Shown: piece by piece, positions 36,301-48,688 of the stretch
How positions within the stretch are numbered: the stretch's first letter is position 1
How the letters are laid out: every line of letters starts with the position of its first letter
Source of the DNA: Apostichopus japonicus
Taxonomy: Eukaryota; Echinodermata; Holothuroidea; Aspidochirotida; Stichopodidae
DNA length: 64,000 nucleotides
Direction: 5' to 3'
Assembly (NCBI RefSeq): GCF_037975245.1
Contig: NC_092573.1
Location: 19,939,265-20,003,264 of the forward strand
Notes under the pieces: generated by a model
Databases searched by the model: none
What the model saw: the letters and a program-made list of their open reading frames with translations, nothing else
Told to the model about the DNA's origin: nothing
Position numbers and translations under genes: made by a program

Positions 36301-37962
36301 TCTTTGCAACAATTTGATATTTTTTTTTTTCATAATTATCTGGATGGAGAGGGATGTATGACTTTGATAAATACCATAATGTTATAATCTGAGACAAAAG
36401 AAAAGGAGGTTTTTTGCTTATATCTGATTTGTTTTTTGCTGTGTTTACTCTGCTAGGTCTCAGTCCAGTTCATCGAGTCCGGACAGCATTATCAACAGAT
36501 ATCTTGGAGATTGCTTACATACATCAAAGGAGGTGAGTACCTCATTCGTTCTCATTTAAAAAAAATCTAAACCTCCCTGCCATCCCCCACCCCAGTGCAT
36601 ACCCCCCCAAAGTAGAATTTAAAAATAAATTTTTTGGAGGATGCCCAATTTATTCTTTCACATTATTTGATAATATTTAATGAAAATATTCAGTCTCTAC
36701 AGTTTACTGTACAGTTGCACTTTCCCATCTAAAAATAAGTAACATTAATATTTCCCCCCCCCCCCCCGCTTGACCCTCTTCTGGGTCAACATCCACCACT
36801 TCTCTTCTTCCTTCCAAATCAACCATTTTTAAAAGTTTACCACTTCAAACTTTGTGACTACCTATCATCTGTGTATTTCTTTGCACTGTGTGTGCTGTCG
36901 TTATCGTTCTTGAAGTAATATTTCAGATGAAGTAACTTACAAACTTCAACCCCACCCCCCATCCCCACCTTCCTCTCCCATCTCTCACCTTTTATTCCAT
37001 TCCTGATTCCCCATACCTCGGCAATGATGCTTTGCTGGACTCATCCACCTCTGGACTGGTTTGAGTTCACATTCTGTAAACACATAACAGAGGAAGAGCT
37101 AGATTAATGATGTTGAGGGGTGTTAGCAGTTTTTAGAGAAAACAACATTTTCTGAGATGAACAAGATTAAAAAATAATTGTAGAATAGAAGAAACCAAAT
37201 GACTATGATTTGGAATAAAAATTGTATGGGAAATTATGTGAATGCTTTGGGGCAATCAGCTTTTGTGAGGATATGAACATATTAACATACTTGAAAGTTT
37301 GTTTGAACCAGAATGCTAAGTATAGTTTGAAAGCAGTGGCGGAGCGTCCATACAGTCAGGGGGGGGCGGATGCCCCCCCTGACGGACTCAAATGGACTGC
37401 TGGCGCCCTTTTCAGCTTTTTACCACTCTTTACTTATTCGCGATTATTGACTTTTTTATTGCGCTCTCATCTACCTATTGACATTTGTCACATTTTGTTG
37501 GCGATGACACCTATTTATTCTTCGTTTATCTGCAAATTAGCAAGGCCCGGAAAGGGTAATTTCCAGCGATCTAGGGAGTATCTTTACTCAAAAAATTTCT
37601 GTATGCTCTGCGCCAACCTGTGGTGGCGCTCCGCTTAGATAGTGTCAAAAGCGCCCCTACAGACCATTGTCGACCCTGACCAATACCCCTAGCTCCGCCA
37701 CTGTTTGAAAGCAATTCATCACTCATAATTTCCAAGTAGATTAAAAATCAACTGATCTTTAGAATGTTTTATTTGTTTTTCAAGTAAACCCTTAAAAACC
37801 ATTCAGTGTTTAAGCTTCATGTTGTTTTCTTTCTTTTTCATGAAGATGTCAGATAACATAAGACCCCTAGAATCTCTGAAGCAAATCCTGTACACGTTGC
37901 AAGATTTGGAGGAGACCCAAGAAGGACTCACAACACAAACAGATGAAGGTACTCATCCAGAG
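33388..37962 (+). CDS. LAS2 / C18orf54-like protein (lung adenoma susceptibility protein 2 family), 3' end not closed
   Basis: Five exons in phase: 33388-33799, 34381-35616, 36098-36203, 36457-36532 and 37846-37962, 649 codons without a stop and ending in phase 0 before GTACGT. An in-frame TAA sits just upstream of the first ATG. Assignment rests on scattered blocks in the right order that I recall from vertebrate LAS2: LSASDALSAYIDSFED (55-70), PPPSWVDDLDNSN (273-285), SVTTEDLLRASPYG (386-399) and LESLKQILYTLQDLEE near the end. The rest is Ser-rich and probably disordered, with a charged helical or coiled-coil stretch at about 328-367 (MAVLRDAEKIIEERKRDRMR and onward). A short motif recurs: TVEGLL, TTEDLLRASPYG and GTESLLHASPLG. 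The molecular role of LAS2 is poorly known; vertebrate forms are linked to proliferation and lung tumour susceptibility. Family assignment is likely rather than certain. A terminal exon may be the one at 63957. Confidence 0.72.
37334..37703 (+). mobile_element. hAT-like short element, family D copy 1 (370 bp)
   Basis: Termini CAGTGGCGGAGC and GCTCCGCCACTG, flanked by a perfect 8-bp duplication TTTGAAAG (37326-37333, 37704-37711). A near-identical copy, inverted, is at 59129-59498. Open frame inside is not a recognised protein. Sits in a LAS2-like intron. Confidence 0.93.
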
Positions 37963-39697
37963 GTACGTATATACTCACAAGTCTTAATGCAAAGATGATT
38001 GGAACATGAACAGACCTGTTACTGTACCATAAAGAGAAACCAACAATTTTGCTTATTAAAAACAGTTGATTTATGTTCGCAGAGGGAAATTATACCTTCT
38101 TTCTAAAGTTGTGATATTTTGGATTGTTTTTGTGAAAAATTGATAATGGATGTCTTCTTGCCTCCTCCCACCCACATTCCAAAGTTTTAGAAAGCTGTTT
38201 CAATATTATGAAGAGTCCTACCATAGCATACTGAAACTATGATGCATAGTCGCATAGCATTTATTTATTAATTTAGCTATTTGCTTCTTTTTTTTGGTGG
38301 GTCCGGGGGGGGGGGGGGGGGGGAGCTGAGGTGTCCCTTTAATGGTAACTAATATTGACTCCAAAAGTTGCTTGAGAAAGATTAAGGTTTTATTCTTCAG
38401 TAAGCGACATGCTTAAAGCAATCCATTTGAGTAATTTAAATGTCAAAACAATAGAGGCAGTTTAACCTTTACCACAGAGAAAGATAGAAAGAGGGGGAAA
38501 AACATTCAAGAAGGACAGGGTAGCAGATAAAAGACAAGTGATAAAATTTCTACTTCAGATGGGAATAAGGATCACATTTTCAAATATCATTGTATAGTAT
38601 ATTAGAAAAGCCCCTCAAGAAAAAAATTTATGTTGGTAAACACGCCCCCCCAAATAAAATAAACAGAAACAGGAAGGAAAACTAGGTATAACTAACAAAT
38701 TGCCCTGACCCTCTTCTTATCTTCTCCTGTGCATCAGGTAAAGAGATTATGGAAATTCATTTCTGGTGTGTGCCTTATCTATTTCTTCAAAAGACAGCTG
38801 AATTTAATCCTCTGCATAAATTAAAAATACTGACATGAAAACAAGCCATAAAACAATACCTCGTTGAGAAAAGTAGGAAGTTAAAGGTTTATGTCACTGC
38901 AACCTCAACCAACCTTTTTTGGAATATTTGTGAAAATCTGGTAATGATTGAAGAGTACATGCTATCTGGCTTGCACCTGTTCTTCAAATGTTCGTAAACA
39001 TTGATCAAGTTTGGTCTCCAGCAGTTTCCCCGCATATGTTTAGGAATGTTTAGCCTAATAAATCCATCTTTTTCAACACCATTTCCCTTTTGAAATCCCC
39101 ACAGTCTGATTTTCACTGTTGACAGGCTTGAATAACAAACATAGCCATACAGTTACAGTAGACAAAGAAGTTCAGCTAAATCTGGGCCGGATTTTGTTTT
39201 TCTTCCAGTTTGTAAAATTTTCAGACACATATGGCATCCAGAAATCAGGAAATGTTTAGATAAAAGTCAGAATCAGACAAGCTTTTAAGGAAGTCAGATA
39301 GAATGACCTTATCTTCTAAATTTCATACACATATCTTGTTTCCTTGGGCAGATGCAAGTCCCATATAATATTCCTACATGTATATGGAGTTGATTTTGCT
39401 TTACAGCTTTAGTCTTTATGAAATTTTGTTTATGATCAAATGGGGAAATTTCTATGGCTCTGGTCTTTGGGGACAAACAGCTCTAGACTCCTTTCTCATT
39501 TGTGCAGCAGCTTGGTCAGTTTATGTAGCAGTCAGTGACACATATTAAATGATTTACTGGAGTGGGACCCTTTTAATAATCAACTTTGTTGTTCACACAA
39601 ATTTGAGTGTATTTGAAATTGAAAAGGTTGAATATAAGTATTTTCTACAAGTTTGAATTCCAAGTAAATTAATATCTCACTTCTTTTTCTTCAAATA
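37963..39697. other. Sequence after LAS2-like exon 5, no gene recognised
   Basis: Holds a G-run (38306-38324). A strong acceptor at 38738 is followed by 27 open codons (VKRLWKFISG onward) but no donor or family match. The minus frame at 38889-39116 has no recognised domain. Confidence 0.4.
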
Positions 39698-40045
39698 GAA
39701 TAAAACTGTTAGCAAACTGCTTATCCACTAATGAGCCTGTGTAATAGAATGTGTAAAAGTAAGTTGGCCTGACGTTTCGATCCTAGCAGGATCTTCTTCA
39801 GAGGCTGAATGACAAGTAACAGTAACAGAAGGGACAAACACACACACACAGAATACAGACAGGTTAATGAGCATGGTGAACACAATGAGATACAGGTAAG
39901 GGGATTAGTAGACAAGGGATGGAGAGAAGAAAGCAACAGGGGAAGAGGAGAGGTAGGAGATAAACAGTGGAGGGACAAAGGGAGGATTAAAGGAACGAAA
40001 ATCCTGCTAGGATTGAAACGTCAGGCCAACTTACTTTTACACATT
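39698..40045 (-). mobile_element. Penelope-like element remnant, family C copy 2
   Basis: Relative of 23645-23960. It carries an intact hammerhead-like core on the minus strand at 39766-39806. An inverted partial copy of the same end (ATCCTGCTAGGATTGAAACG then TCAGGCCAACTTAC) lies on the plus strand at 40001-40034, so the remnant is bounded by inverted repeats. Confidence 0.65.
39766..39806 (-). ncRNA. Hammerhead ribozyme-like motif
   Basis: On the minus strand, in order: GCCT (stem I), CTGAAGA (core), AGATCC-TGCTA-GGATC (stem II and loop), GAAAC, GTC (cleavage triplet), AGGC (stem I partner). All core positions of a minimal type I hammerhead are present; stem III is only about 2 bp, as in Penelope-like and retrozyme hammerheads. 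Activity is not shown. Confidence 0.6.
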
Positions 40046-40598
40046 TTTCTTTCTTCATCAAACACTGAGAATTCTCCCTCAGAATTATTACAGAACATTT
40101 GACAGCAATAACAGCATGTTACAGCTCGATAAACTTTTAGTATGGACCCTTAATATGCTAGAAAGACCCCCAAAATGGTCACCCAATAGTCCAGCATATA
40201 TATGCCAGATAACATACTCATGTAAAGCTTCCCAAAATGACTTACACCCTAAACTGTCAAGCTAATGTGATAATGGAAATCTAGGATTAGGAAATGTAAG
40301 TTATATATTGATACATCTTTCTCTAGAAACTCATATCGCCATATATGGTACGAAATGCTGGTTATCCCGGTATTAAAATATTTGTAGAAATTTGTCCAGA
40401 GTAAATATTCTATTGGTTAAAAATGTAGCAATTTTGTTTCTGTTGGTGGATCATTTCTCGATTGAATACCTTATACTATCATTGATCAGTTTATTTCATT
40501 CAAATCTGTTTAGTAGTATTTACCTACTTTTTCCTTGACATTATATTAACCAAAACCAAACGGTATAACTGGTACTGTTTTGGGCAGAGCTGAGGGAT
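40046..40598. other. No feature recognised
   Basis: AT-rich sequence between the Penelope-like remnant and the unassigned open frames at 40599. Confidence 0.5.
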
Positions 40599-41132
40599 TC
40601 AAGCGTGATCACACATTTGTGACTTTGTCGTCTTTCTAAACGATGGAATAAAAAAAGGTCTTTCTTTTTCACTTATTAATGATCGCCTCCGAGATATAAA
40701 TTGCTGTATATCTTTGCCAGATTTATTGATCTTACTCATAATTCCTTCAGAAGTGTTTGAACCCCAGGCCTCAAACTTTGGGTTATTCACTGGCTTTAAA
40801 TCCCAATAGATTTCTTTATCCACTGACATTTTTTAGCCAGATGCTAAAATTGTGAAATTTTATTTTCTGGAACCTGTAAAAAATGGTTCTTTTATTACAA
40901 ATATATGAGTGGTATATTTTTCTTGCATATATGGATTGCATGTAACATCTATAGGCAAACATGCTGGCAGTGAAATATCAATATATTGCAAAATAGAAAT
41001 AGTAATTTCTAAATTTGGCGATGTATATCGATATGGCTCTTTTTTTTGCATATCGCCTAACCTGAATGTGGTCCCTAACCGTCTCGTATAATGCCCAAAA
41101 GACATGAAATGGTCAGCTTCAGTTTGCCCGAT
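40599..41132 (-). other. Two consecutive unassigned open frames (possible relic gene or element)
   Basis: On the minus strand a frame ending at 40860 (from about 41132, no ATG at its head) is followed after 30 bp by an ATG frame of 76 codons (40829-40599). Composition is protein-like (HFMSFGHYTRRLGTTF; KSGKDIQQFISRRRSL) and intronless. No family recognised. It may be an old retrocopy or transposon protein, or chance. Confidence 0.25.
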
Positions 41133-43976
41133 CAACCATTATTTTCTACATTTTTCCTACCGAAAAGCACATGAATTTTTATGAAAGTGTTTTAAACCAA
41201 AACTTTGAAGGATAAGAACTTTTGGACTAGTACATTTTGGAGTTTGAAACACTGTTTTTATGTTCAAACATGGAACAAATACATCTTTGTTCTAAAAATG
41301 ATACTTTAAATGTTCCATTAGTAAGTGACCATTTCCTATCATTCTTCTAGCATATTTGGAGATGTTGCTTACTTCAATAATGTTATTAAAACCTAGCAGA
41401 TTTCAAGTCAAAACAACTTCAAGTGACATATTGGTACACAAAAACTGCTAGACATTCTAATATGGCCACAAAGTTTTCACTACTGAGAAGTACACTTTGC
41501 AACATTGTTTGATAGTGTTTGAATATTAATATGTATCTTGATATTCATAAATTTTGTGACAATTTCTTGCACATAAAAAATCTTTTCATTGTGTTATAGA
41601 CATTAAGGCAGTCTTCACTGACCTCTCGCTTCACGGTAATTAAGGGATAAATTGCTTGAGGCAAATTTAGGCAAATTAATTGACTTGGCTGCTTTATGAT
41701 GCTAACAAGCATGTTAGACTTTCAAAACACAAACTCATGGACCATCTTTGACAAAGCTGTTTCACAAATTACAAGGCAGCCAACAGAACATTTATACTTT
41801 TTATAAGAATTTGATTCAAAAAAATGAAATGTCAAAAGTATGGAATATCATATGTCAATGACCTTGAAAGTGACACTGTATCCTGTTAACTAGCAACCAA
41901 AGACCATCCCTATTATCCTTCTCCTCTCCACCCCCCCCCCCCCAAAGAAAATAAATAAATGATGTGTTTCTATGGATTTATGCATGCTTATAAAGGTACT
42001 AAACCTTTATTAGAAAAATAACAGGATGTCAGGAATGGTCACATGATGCCATACCAGCCAATGAGAGCCAAGAATTAAAATAACGCTTAGAAAGGGGTCG
42101 GGTCATAGAATTGAAATTACAAATACTGCTGATCAAGGTATTACATACATGTAGGTATATTATTATTTTGCCAGCTTGCCAGATCATGCAAACATTTAGA
42201 TAGCACCCATGTTGGTATGTTCCCTGGAGAGAGCTGGTACCCCAGTAACTCTCATTATACATCATCATTATCTGAATACTAGCTCATATTTTGTGGCTTG
42301 TGTGTGTTACTTGTGGTTTTTTCCCCATTTTTTTTTCTTTTTGTGATAAGTGGATGAAAACGGATAAATTATGGACATGATTAATAACCACTCTTTCTGA
42401 GGAAGATTTTTTTTTTTCCACATTTGTTTGTTTTTGCACTATGGGGCATAAAAGTCACATAAAAGCTATAAATAGCTAAAATCTAGCTTTTTATTCACCA
42501 CCAAGTATATTGTCTGTGGTCTAGCAGCTGGGGTACAGTAAACAAACATTTTCCATAAAGTCCTTTTGATAGATCTTTGTATGTCCTACACCATAGTTTA
42601 CAGTCTGTCACTGCCCTACATTCTAAAATAGCGCCATCTATTTGGTGTTGCTCCTAAAAGCAGCAGTAACATTGCACCAACAGTAATCTTGCCTGTATTA
42701 TTTGGTTAAGTGCTATTCCCATGCAGGGAAATTTGCAGTGGTAAAAAAAAACAAGCTCTATCATAGAGTATGTAGTAAAAAGAATTGTTTAGGAGCTTCT
42801 GTGGTTGCAAATAGTTCCTCAGTCAAGGACAGGTAAAATGTAGGATAATATCGAGCCAGGGTAAATAATAATATAATATTAATAATAATAGTAAAGAGGA
42901 CATGTTCCATATACAGGTTCTCATGTCGAACTTCCGGATGTACTTTCTTATTTTGCCATTTTTAATTAATTGTTAACAATATAAGACTGATTTAAGGTCA
43001 TTGTAATCTAAATTTATTTTTTTTTTTTTGGTGTTTTCTTTCTCTTGGTATTCTCAAACATATGGATTATCCCAATTAAGACACCCTCCCCCACCCCCCC
43101 CCCCACCTTAATATGATATATAACTAAAAAAAACTTTGAATAATTTCATAATACTTCAACAACAAAAAGTAACAACTGAGTTTATTACATTACAATACTA
43201 CATTTTAACAACTGGTAATTATTAAACAAGCAACCTTGACATTTCTTGGCAGGCACTGTTTAATAAATTCTTTGCCAATAGATTCTAAGTTGGGCACAGT
43301 GCAGGTAGCACTGTTCTTTATCCTATCTTACAACTTCGGACACTTTTATTATTATGATTATTATTATTCTTGTTTCATACCAAAATACCTTAGCACAAAA
43401 CGTGCCAGAAAAACATAAGCACACCATAGTTTTCAAATGCCAAGGGATATTAATTTGTCATAATGAAACCCAATTAATACATATTTGCCATTTTTGGATC
43501 CAGTCTAGTGGCTCTGTTGTATGTCAACTGCTCTGACAACATAACATACAATTAACAGTAAAAACCCAAGTGCTAGCTGATTATTTTTATCACCCCTATT
43601 GGCTATAAATTTGGTATGACCCAACTGTTCTCTAATACCAATGAACCTATTGACCCATCCCCCTTGTGGTTATGATGTAATTTGTTGCATATTCATGACT
43701 CATTGTACTGGCATCTTTCTGTCAACAATGCAACAATTGTCTGGCCAGTGATTAAGTGTGATAGTTATTTTTTAGCACAATCAGTGGATATCAATCAATA
43801 CATGTGTAGGCTGGCTTCATTGAAAAGCACTATAATGGAGGGTCTCACCACCATTCTGTGATAGATGAGTGCACTAGGACAAAAATGGCGTCCATGGTTG
43901 TTTTGCAGATTTTGAAATGAATTCAGCACAGTAACCAAAGTATTTGTGGTAAGGAAAAAAGGCATTGAAGAGAAAC
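41133..43976. other. AT-rich non-coding sequence
   Basis: Contains homopolymer runs (C-run 41931-41943; T-run 43016-43029), ATA/AAT simple repeats near 42868-42893 and 43348-43368, and no supported exon or element end. Confidence 0.5.
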
Positions 43977-44465
43977 AGCAAAACAGTAGTTTGTAGAACC
44001 GGAAGAGCTTCGGTTTGTGCCTCTCAACCGATAAAGGCATTACAGAGAACAGTCAAACTGCAAAACAGTAGAATGTAGAACCTGAAGCACTTCAGTTTGT
44101 GCCTCTCTACTGATAAAGGCATTACAGAAAACAGTCAAACTGCAAAAGTCATACCTCAGTAGAATGTAGAACCAGAAGCACTACGGTTTGTGCCTCTCAA
44201 CTAATAAAGGCATTATAGAAAACAGTCAAACTTCAAATGACATACTTCAGTAGAATGTAGAACCAGAAGCACTGCGGTTTGTGCCTCTCAACTGATAAAG
44301 GCATTATAGAAAACAGTCAAACTGCAAAAGTCATACTTCAGTAGAATGTAGAACCGGAGACACTTCTGTTTGTGCCTCTCAACTGATAAAGGCATTATAG
44401 AAAACAGTCAAACTGCAAAAGTCATACTTCAGTAGAATGTAGAACCGGAAACACTTCGGTTGGTG
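43977..44465 (+). repeat. Minisatellite, about 5-6 copies of an 86-91 bp unit
   Basis: The unit contains AGAAAACAGTCAAACTGCAA, then TTCAGTAGAATGTAGAACC and CGGTTTGTGCCTCTCAACTG followed by ATAAAGGCATTA. Later copies are closest to each other. Confidence 0.92.
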
Positions 44466-45210
44466 ATGTCACAAACTGAAGTAGTCATTGAGTTTGGGGG
44501 ATTTGTCACCAATATACTGGGATTTTTAATGAAAGACATTTACTTGCTATACTAGTGGCTGCTGATAATCAACAACCGATAGCCTACAGAGTAGGATTAC
44601 AACAAGGAGACAATCTAACAGCCTGTCATACCCACTTGTATCTTTAATTTCTCAAAATATTTCTTCACTCGAAAGATAATCGAACAGTATCTCGTTCTGA
44701 TGTAACCAAACATATTCAGACATGCCAAAAGCGTCCGAACAGCCCAGTTTAATGAAATATGTATAATTTAAGAACAACAAGAAGAGGAGAAAAACATGTT
44801 TGTATTATTTATTAACAAAGTGGATGGCTGCGACAAATATGAAAAGGAAGGCCCCAATACAGTAGCTGACTTAGAATTTGGGATTGCTATCTTCCAAACA
44901 AAAATTTCATCATTTAAGGCAGAACTAGTCCACTTGTGTATTAAAGGTGTCATCAACATAAGCATCCTTCTGTGCGCTTGCAGCCAGTGTCATCAAAGCC
45001 CAAATAGGGAGTTTAAAACTACATTGTAATTGGTAGGACTAACAAAGGCAGCCTACCAGGTTGTAAGTACTTGACAATGTTGGATTACAGTCTCCATTTG
45101 ATGCTACCACTGCAGTTTTGTCAAACCAGTACATTTTGTGCATGCAATATTAAAGCAAATAATTGGAAATGGCAAACGGTTGCCAACTTGTCTTAATTTG
45201 GAAATGAGGC
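44466..45210. other. No gene recognised
   Basis: AT-rich sequence between a minisatellite and a TIR element. Short open frames on both strands lack splice sites and motifs. Confidence 0.45.
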
Positions 45211-45834
45211 TTAAAGCAGCATTTTGCGTTGGGTCGCTTTTTTCCACTTTTTTAACATGTGCATCGATTTTTTTACATGTATCAATCATAAAACAGCAAT
45301 CTAAGATACCATCCAAGTTTCACCCTGCCAAGAGCGTTAATTAGCGAGTAATTAACGATTTATGTCGATAAATGAGAAGAGTGTCCTCGACAAATTTCAC
45401 AGTTAAAATTAATCGCATACAATTCCGCCAAACCCACTAGTTTGAATTCAACCAATCAGAGATGCAGGTTTAGTTATGAGCCGTTGCTAAAAATAGATTC
45501 AAGACTTCGCGTTGGTTGTACCAGGGAGTTGTTATGCAACTCCCTGGTACAACTGCCATATAGACTGTACACAAATCAAGCGTGGTGTTATATTACGTAT
45601 CTGTCAATGACGTTCGTAGTGTTTAAATATTCATATTATGGGCGAGGTTTATTGGGTTCCCAACGGAAAATATCTTGGAGAACAACAAAGTTGAAAGTTG
45701 CAATTTTTTCGACTTTTATGCCACCATTTGAAGTAAAATATAAATAGATTAGCTAGTTATGTATGTCGTTATGGCAAAGTGGAATCAGTGAGGTTGAGAA
45801 AAATCATAGAAAAGGACGCAAAATGCTGCTTTAA
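45211..45834 (+). mobile_element. TTAA-flanked TIR element with central hairpin (624 bp)
   Basis: Begins TTAAAGCAGCATTTTGCGT and ends with its inverse GACGCAAAATGCTGCTTTAA. TTAA at both ends suggests a TTAA duplication. A perfect 17-bp inverted repeat with a 5-nt loop (45515-45553) sits almost exactly in the middle. The 101-codon frame across it is read through the hairpin and is not a recognised protein. Confidence 0.8.
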
Positions 45835-46765
45835 GTCAATGTAGAAGCTAATTGTGTGATGGGAAGTTAGTACAGATATCTAGCATACACTACTTAGCAC
45901 AACTGATTATTTTAATAAAAGGAAAAAAAAAAGCCATTTTCTTCTTGTCTTCAGGGACATATCTAAATCTAGATCTAGACACTTTTCGGTGTAAAATGGT
46001 AACAGGAAATGACCATTTGTATAGACACACAGGAGTCCATTGCAACAAATATTGGTTATTGTTACCAATGCATTGTATCAGAGGTCTATTCACATGCATG
46101 ACAATACAGATACTGCCACCCACCTAACCTTTGAAAATGGTTTTGTATATGAAACCATTTTTTTGCTCTGTTTCTGTTTTTCTGACAATGGATGTGGTAT
46201 TCATTAGCAGCCCTGACAACAAGGAGGGGGATGTAAGGGGATACAACTCTTAGGGCCTGGGGTCAATAAGTGGGCACAGTGAAATATAGGAGATAATAAC
46301 TGATACTTAGTGGGCCGGCAGGGGTGGGGGGAATTAAAATAAAATAAAAACCCTGTTCAAGAAATATCAGTCTAAAATTTTGTCAGTGACCATGCTGACA
46401 ATTATAGTTTTTTAAGATAATTACACTTAGGGAACAAAGCCAAGGTCTTCCCAGGTGCTGTTGTAACTTCACCATGGGCTGAAAACAAGTAGCTGCCTAA
46501 AGCCATTATAACATCAGCTGGCACAATATATATACATGTGTATATATATATATATATCGATGTATATCTACGTATGTATATTTATATATATATATATATA
46601 TATAATATTTATGTGAAAGGATAAATGTCCTTAACTCTGTAAATATCTATATTGATTGCATTTAAAGTGGAACTTTTCACACAATTTGCATAATTATGAG
46701 CACCACCCAGAACAACCCTCTTTGTTTGATGGGTAGCATCATACATCAAAATAAGACTCTTATAT
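45835..46765. other. No gene recognised; (TA)n at 46527-46604
   Basis: Mostly AT-rich. The TA-rich simple repeat includes TATATATATATATAT runs. A G-rich stretch lies near 46320. Confidence 0.55.
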
Positions 46766-47515
46766 GGCATGGCGTCCCCTGGTTTTTAAGAACCCCTGTA
46801 AAATTCTTGTCTGATGATGCATATTTCCTATTTTCTTTACCTTCATATTAAAACCTACTTTTGTTATGGGATTATCAGTACGTCCGATCGTTGCATTGCG
46901 ACATAGCTCAAGTATCTCTTACAAATGAAAATCCCCACTTAGAATTATTAGATGAGATGCCGTAGTGGCATGATAATGAATGCACAGTTAGTAAGCTATA
47001 GAACTCGTGGTATTGCGACATGACCTAAACCTTAATTACGAATAAAAATCCCCAGAGTTTTCCTGTAGGATGTTGTGCAACGTGCATTCCATCACTTCTA
47101 CAAAAAAACTCACAGTTTCTATAGGGCCACCAATTTTCCATCTCAACATAAAAACTGTCTTTGTTAAGCCAGTCTTTTACAAAAAGATTTTCAGTTTCTA
47201 TAGGGCCACCAATTTTCGGCTTCCACAAATCACAAAATTCTGTTTTCAATTTGACAAATTCTGGGAAATACCATCTGATGCATTCCCCCTCCCCCCACCC
47301 TTCCCCCCACCCTCTTGTTCAAGCCCCATATGTCAAACTGCAAAATCTTGGCTATGTTGGTAGCTGTGTCCTCATTTTGACCATTACTTTCAGAGATCCC
47401 ACCTCCTTCATGAATTTGTAAGAAAACTTTGTTATTCGCCCCTCTGTGCTGTCTGCATGGAGTATAACTGGTGACAAACCACTACCGATCCCAACAAAGA
47501 TTGGAAATAGAGCTA
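46766..47515 (+). repeat. Large direct duplication, copy 1
   Basis: About 750 bp that recurs at 48689-49488. Shared blocks include GGCATGGCGTCCCCTGGTTT, TTGCATTGCGACATAGCTCA and GGTGACAAACCACTAC. Within each copy a CAGTTTCTATAGGGCCACCA block is itself duplicated. Identity of the element is unknown. Confidence 0.85.
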
Positions 47516-47781
47516 TCAAAAACAAAGAATAAGTTCATTCTGTAAATTGTCATGCATGTCTCCTCTATAGGTACCTTTTAAGACAAATATAATTAAAAGT
47601 AAATATGAACACTTGTCCTTCCACTTGAGGTAAATATGACCACATAACAAGATATTTTGAAATTTAGTGAAAAAAAAAAAAATCCCCAACTCAAAGTTGA
47701 TAGGGCTTTGTTAGAACTTCACAACTAACTTTACTTTAGTGGGAGATCTGGAAAAATGTGTGATATTATCAATTTGTAAAG

Positions 47782-48309
47782 CAGGGGTTCCCTAACTGGG
47801 GTGCATGAACCCCCAGGGGGTGTGTGAGTCCATCCCAGGGGGTTTGTGAGATGTTTCTGAAAGTCAAAACTAGAGTACTTTTTGTTGAACTTAAATCTGA
47901 TATATCATATAATTTAGTAATGTACAAAAGTCGTACCTATCGACAAACTCTTTTCGCATTCCATAGGCATATGTTGCCATAGTAGTACTGTTCCGTGCAA
48001 TGGCCATAAATAACTGAATTATGAAACAGACACAGGCCGCATGACTTTGGTGAAGTTGCTGTACACATGACAGTATGTCATGAAGATAAAGAGCTGATCT
48101 GATATTGAAGTTTCCAAAGAAATATTTGTTCATCTCTTGTTTTTTTTTCATTACAATATTACACTACGAACTTGATCTTTTACGAAGCACTGTTTAATAT
48201 GTGTTTTAAAGTAAAATAATTACTCAGATCATGTCTCAAAGTTGGGGGTTCGTGGACAACTCTGACATCCACAGGGGGTTCGTGGTGGGATAAAGTTAGG
48301 GAAACCCTG
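47782..48309 (+). mobile_element. hAT-like transposon, family A copy 3 (528 bp)
   Basis: Ends CAGGGGTTCCCTAACT and AGTTAGGGAAACCCTG; flanks TTGTAAAG and CTGTACAG match 6/8. The interior minus frame ([20 protein letters not shown]) parallels copy 2, probably a transposase relic. It lies between the two halves of the 0.75-kb duplication. Confidence 0.87.
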
Positions 48310-48688
48310 CTGTACAGAGAAGATATCCCCAATCCATCCCTTCTCTTCACCCCTCACCAAAACAACAAAAGCTGTCAAAATGTAGAAAATTAGAAAAAAT
48401 TGAACAATGGAAATAGCTTAAACTGATGTCATCAAATGATATCTAAAGTGGTCAAGAACAAGTAAGATATTTGTATTGCATATATGTACAAAAGTAGACC
48501 ATTGTGTATGTTATGCTATTCCCAGAGAGCTCTATACCCTCATTTGGACAAAAATTAGGTTTGACATGGGGGATCCATGGGCAAAGATCCCAGTAGCTGT
48601 ACCATTCTGAGACAATTCTTGTTCCTTTTATAATATTTTAACTACTTTGATCTTCCATTTGAGGGGGGGGGGGGGGGGAGGGGGAGGT

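Noticed and set aside
38738-38818. LAS2-like terminal exon after the strong acceptor at 38738
   Set aside because: It is open for 27 codons to a stop, but the sequence (VKRLWKFISG onward) does not resemble the LAS2 C-terminus.
45442-45747. 101-codon plus open frame
   Set aside because: It reads straight through the central hairpin of a TTAA-flanked element; no recognised motif.
47070-47421. Overlapping plus frames of 86-97 codons
   Set aside because: They are inside the 0.75-kb duplication, and the equivalent frames in the other copy are broken.
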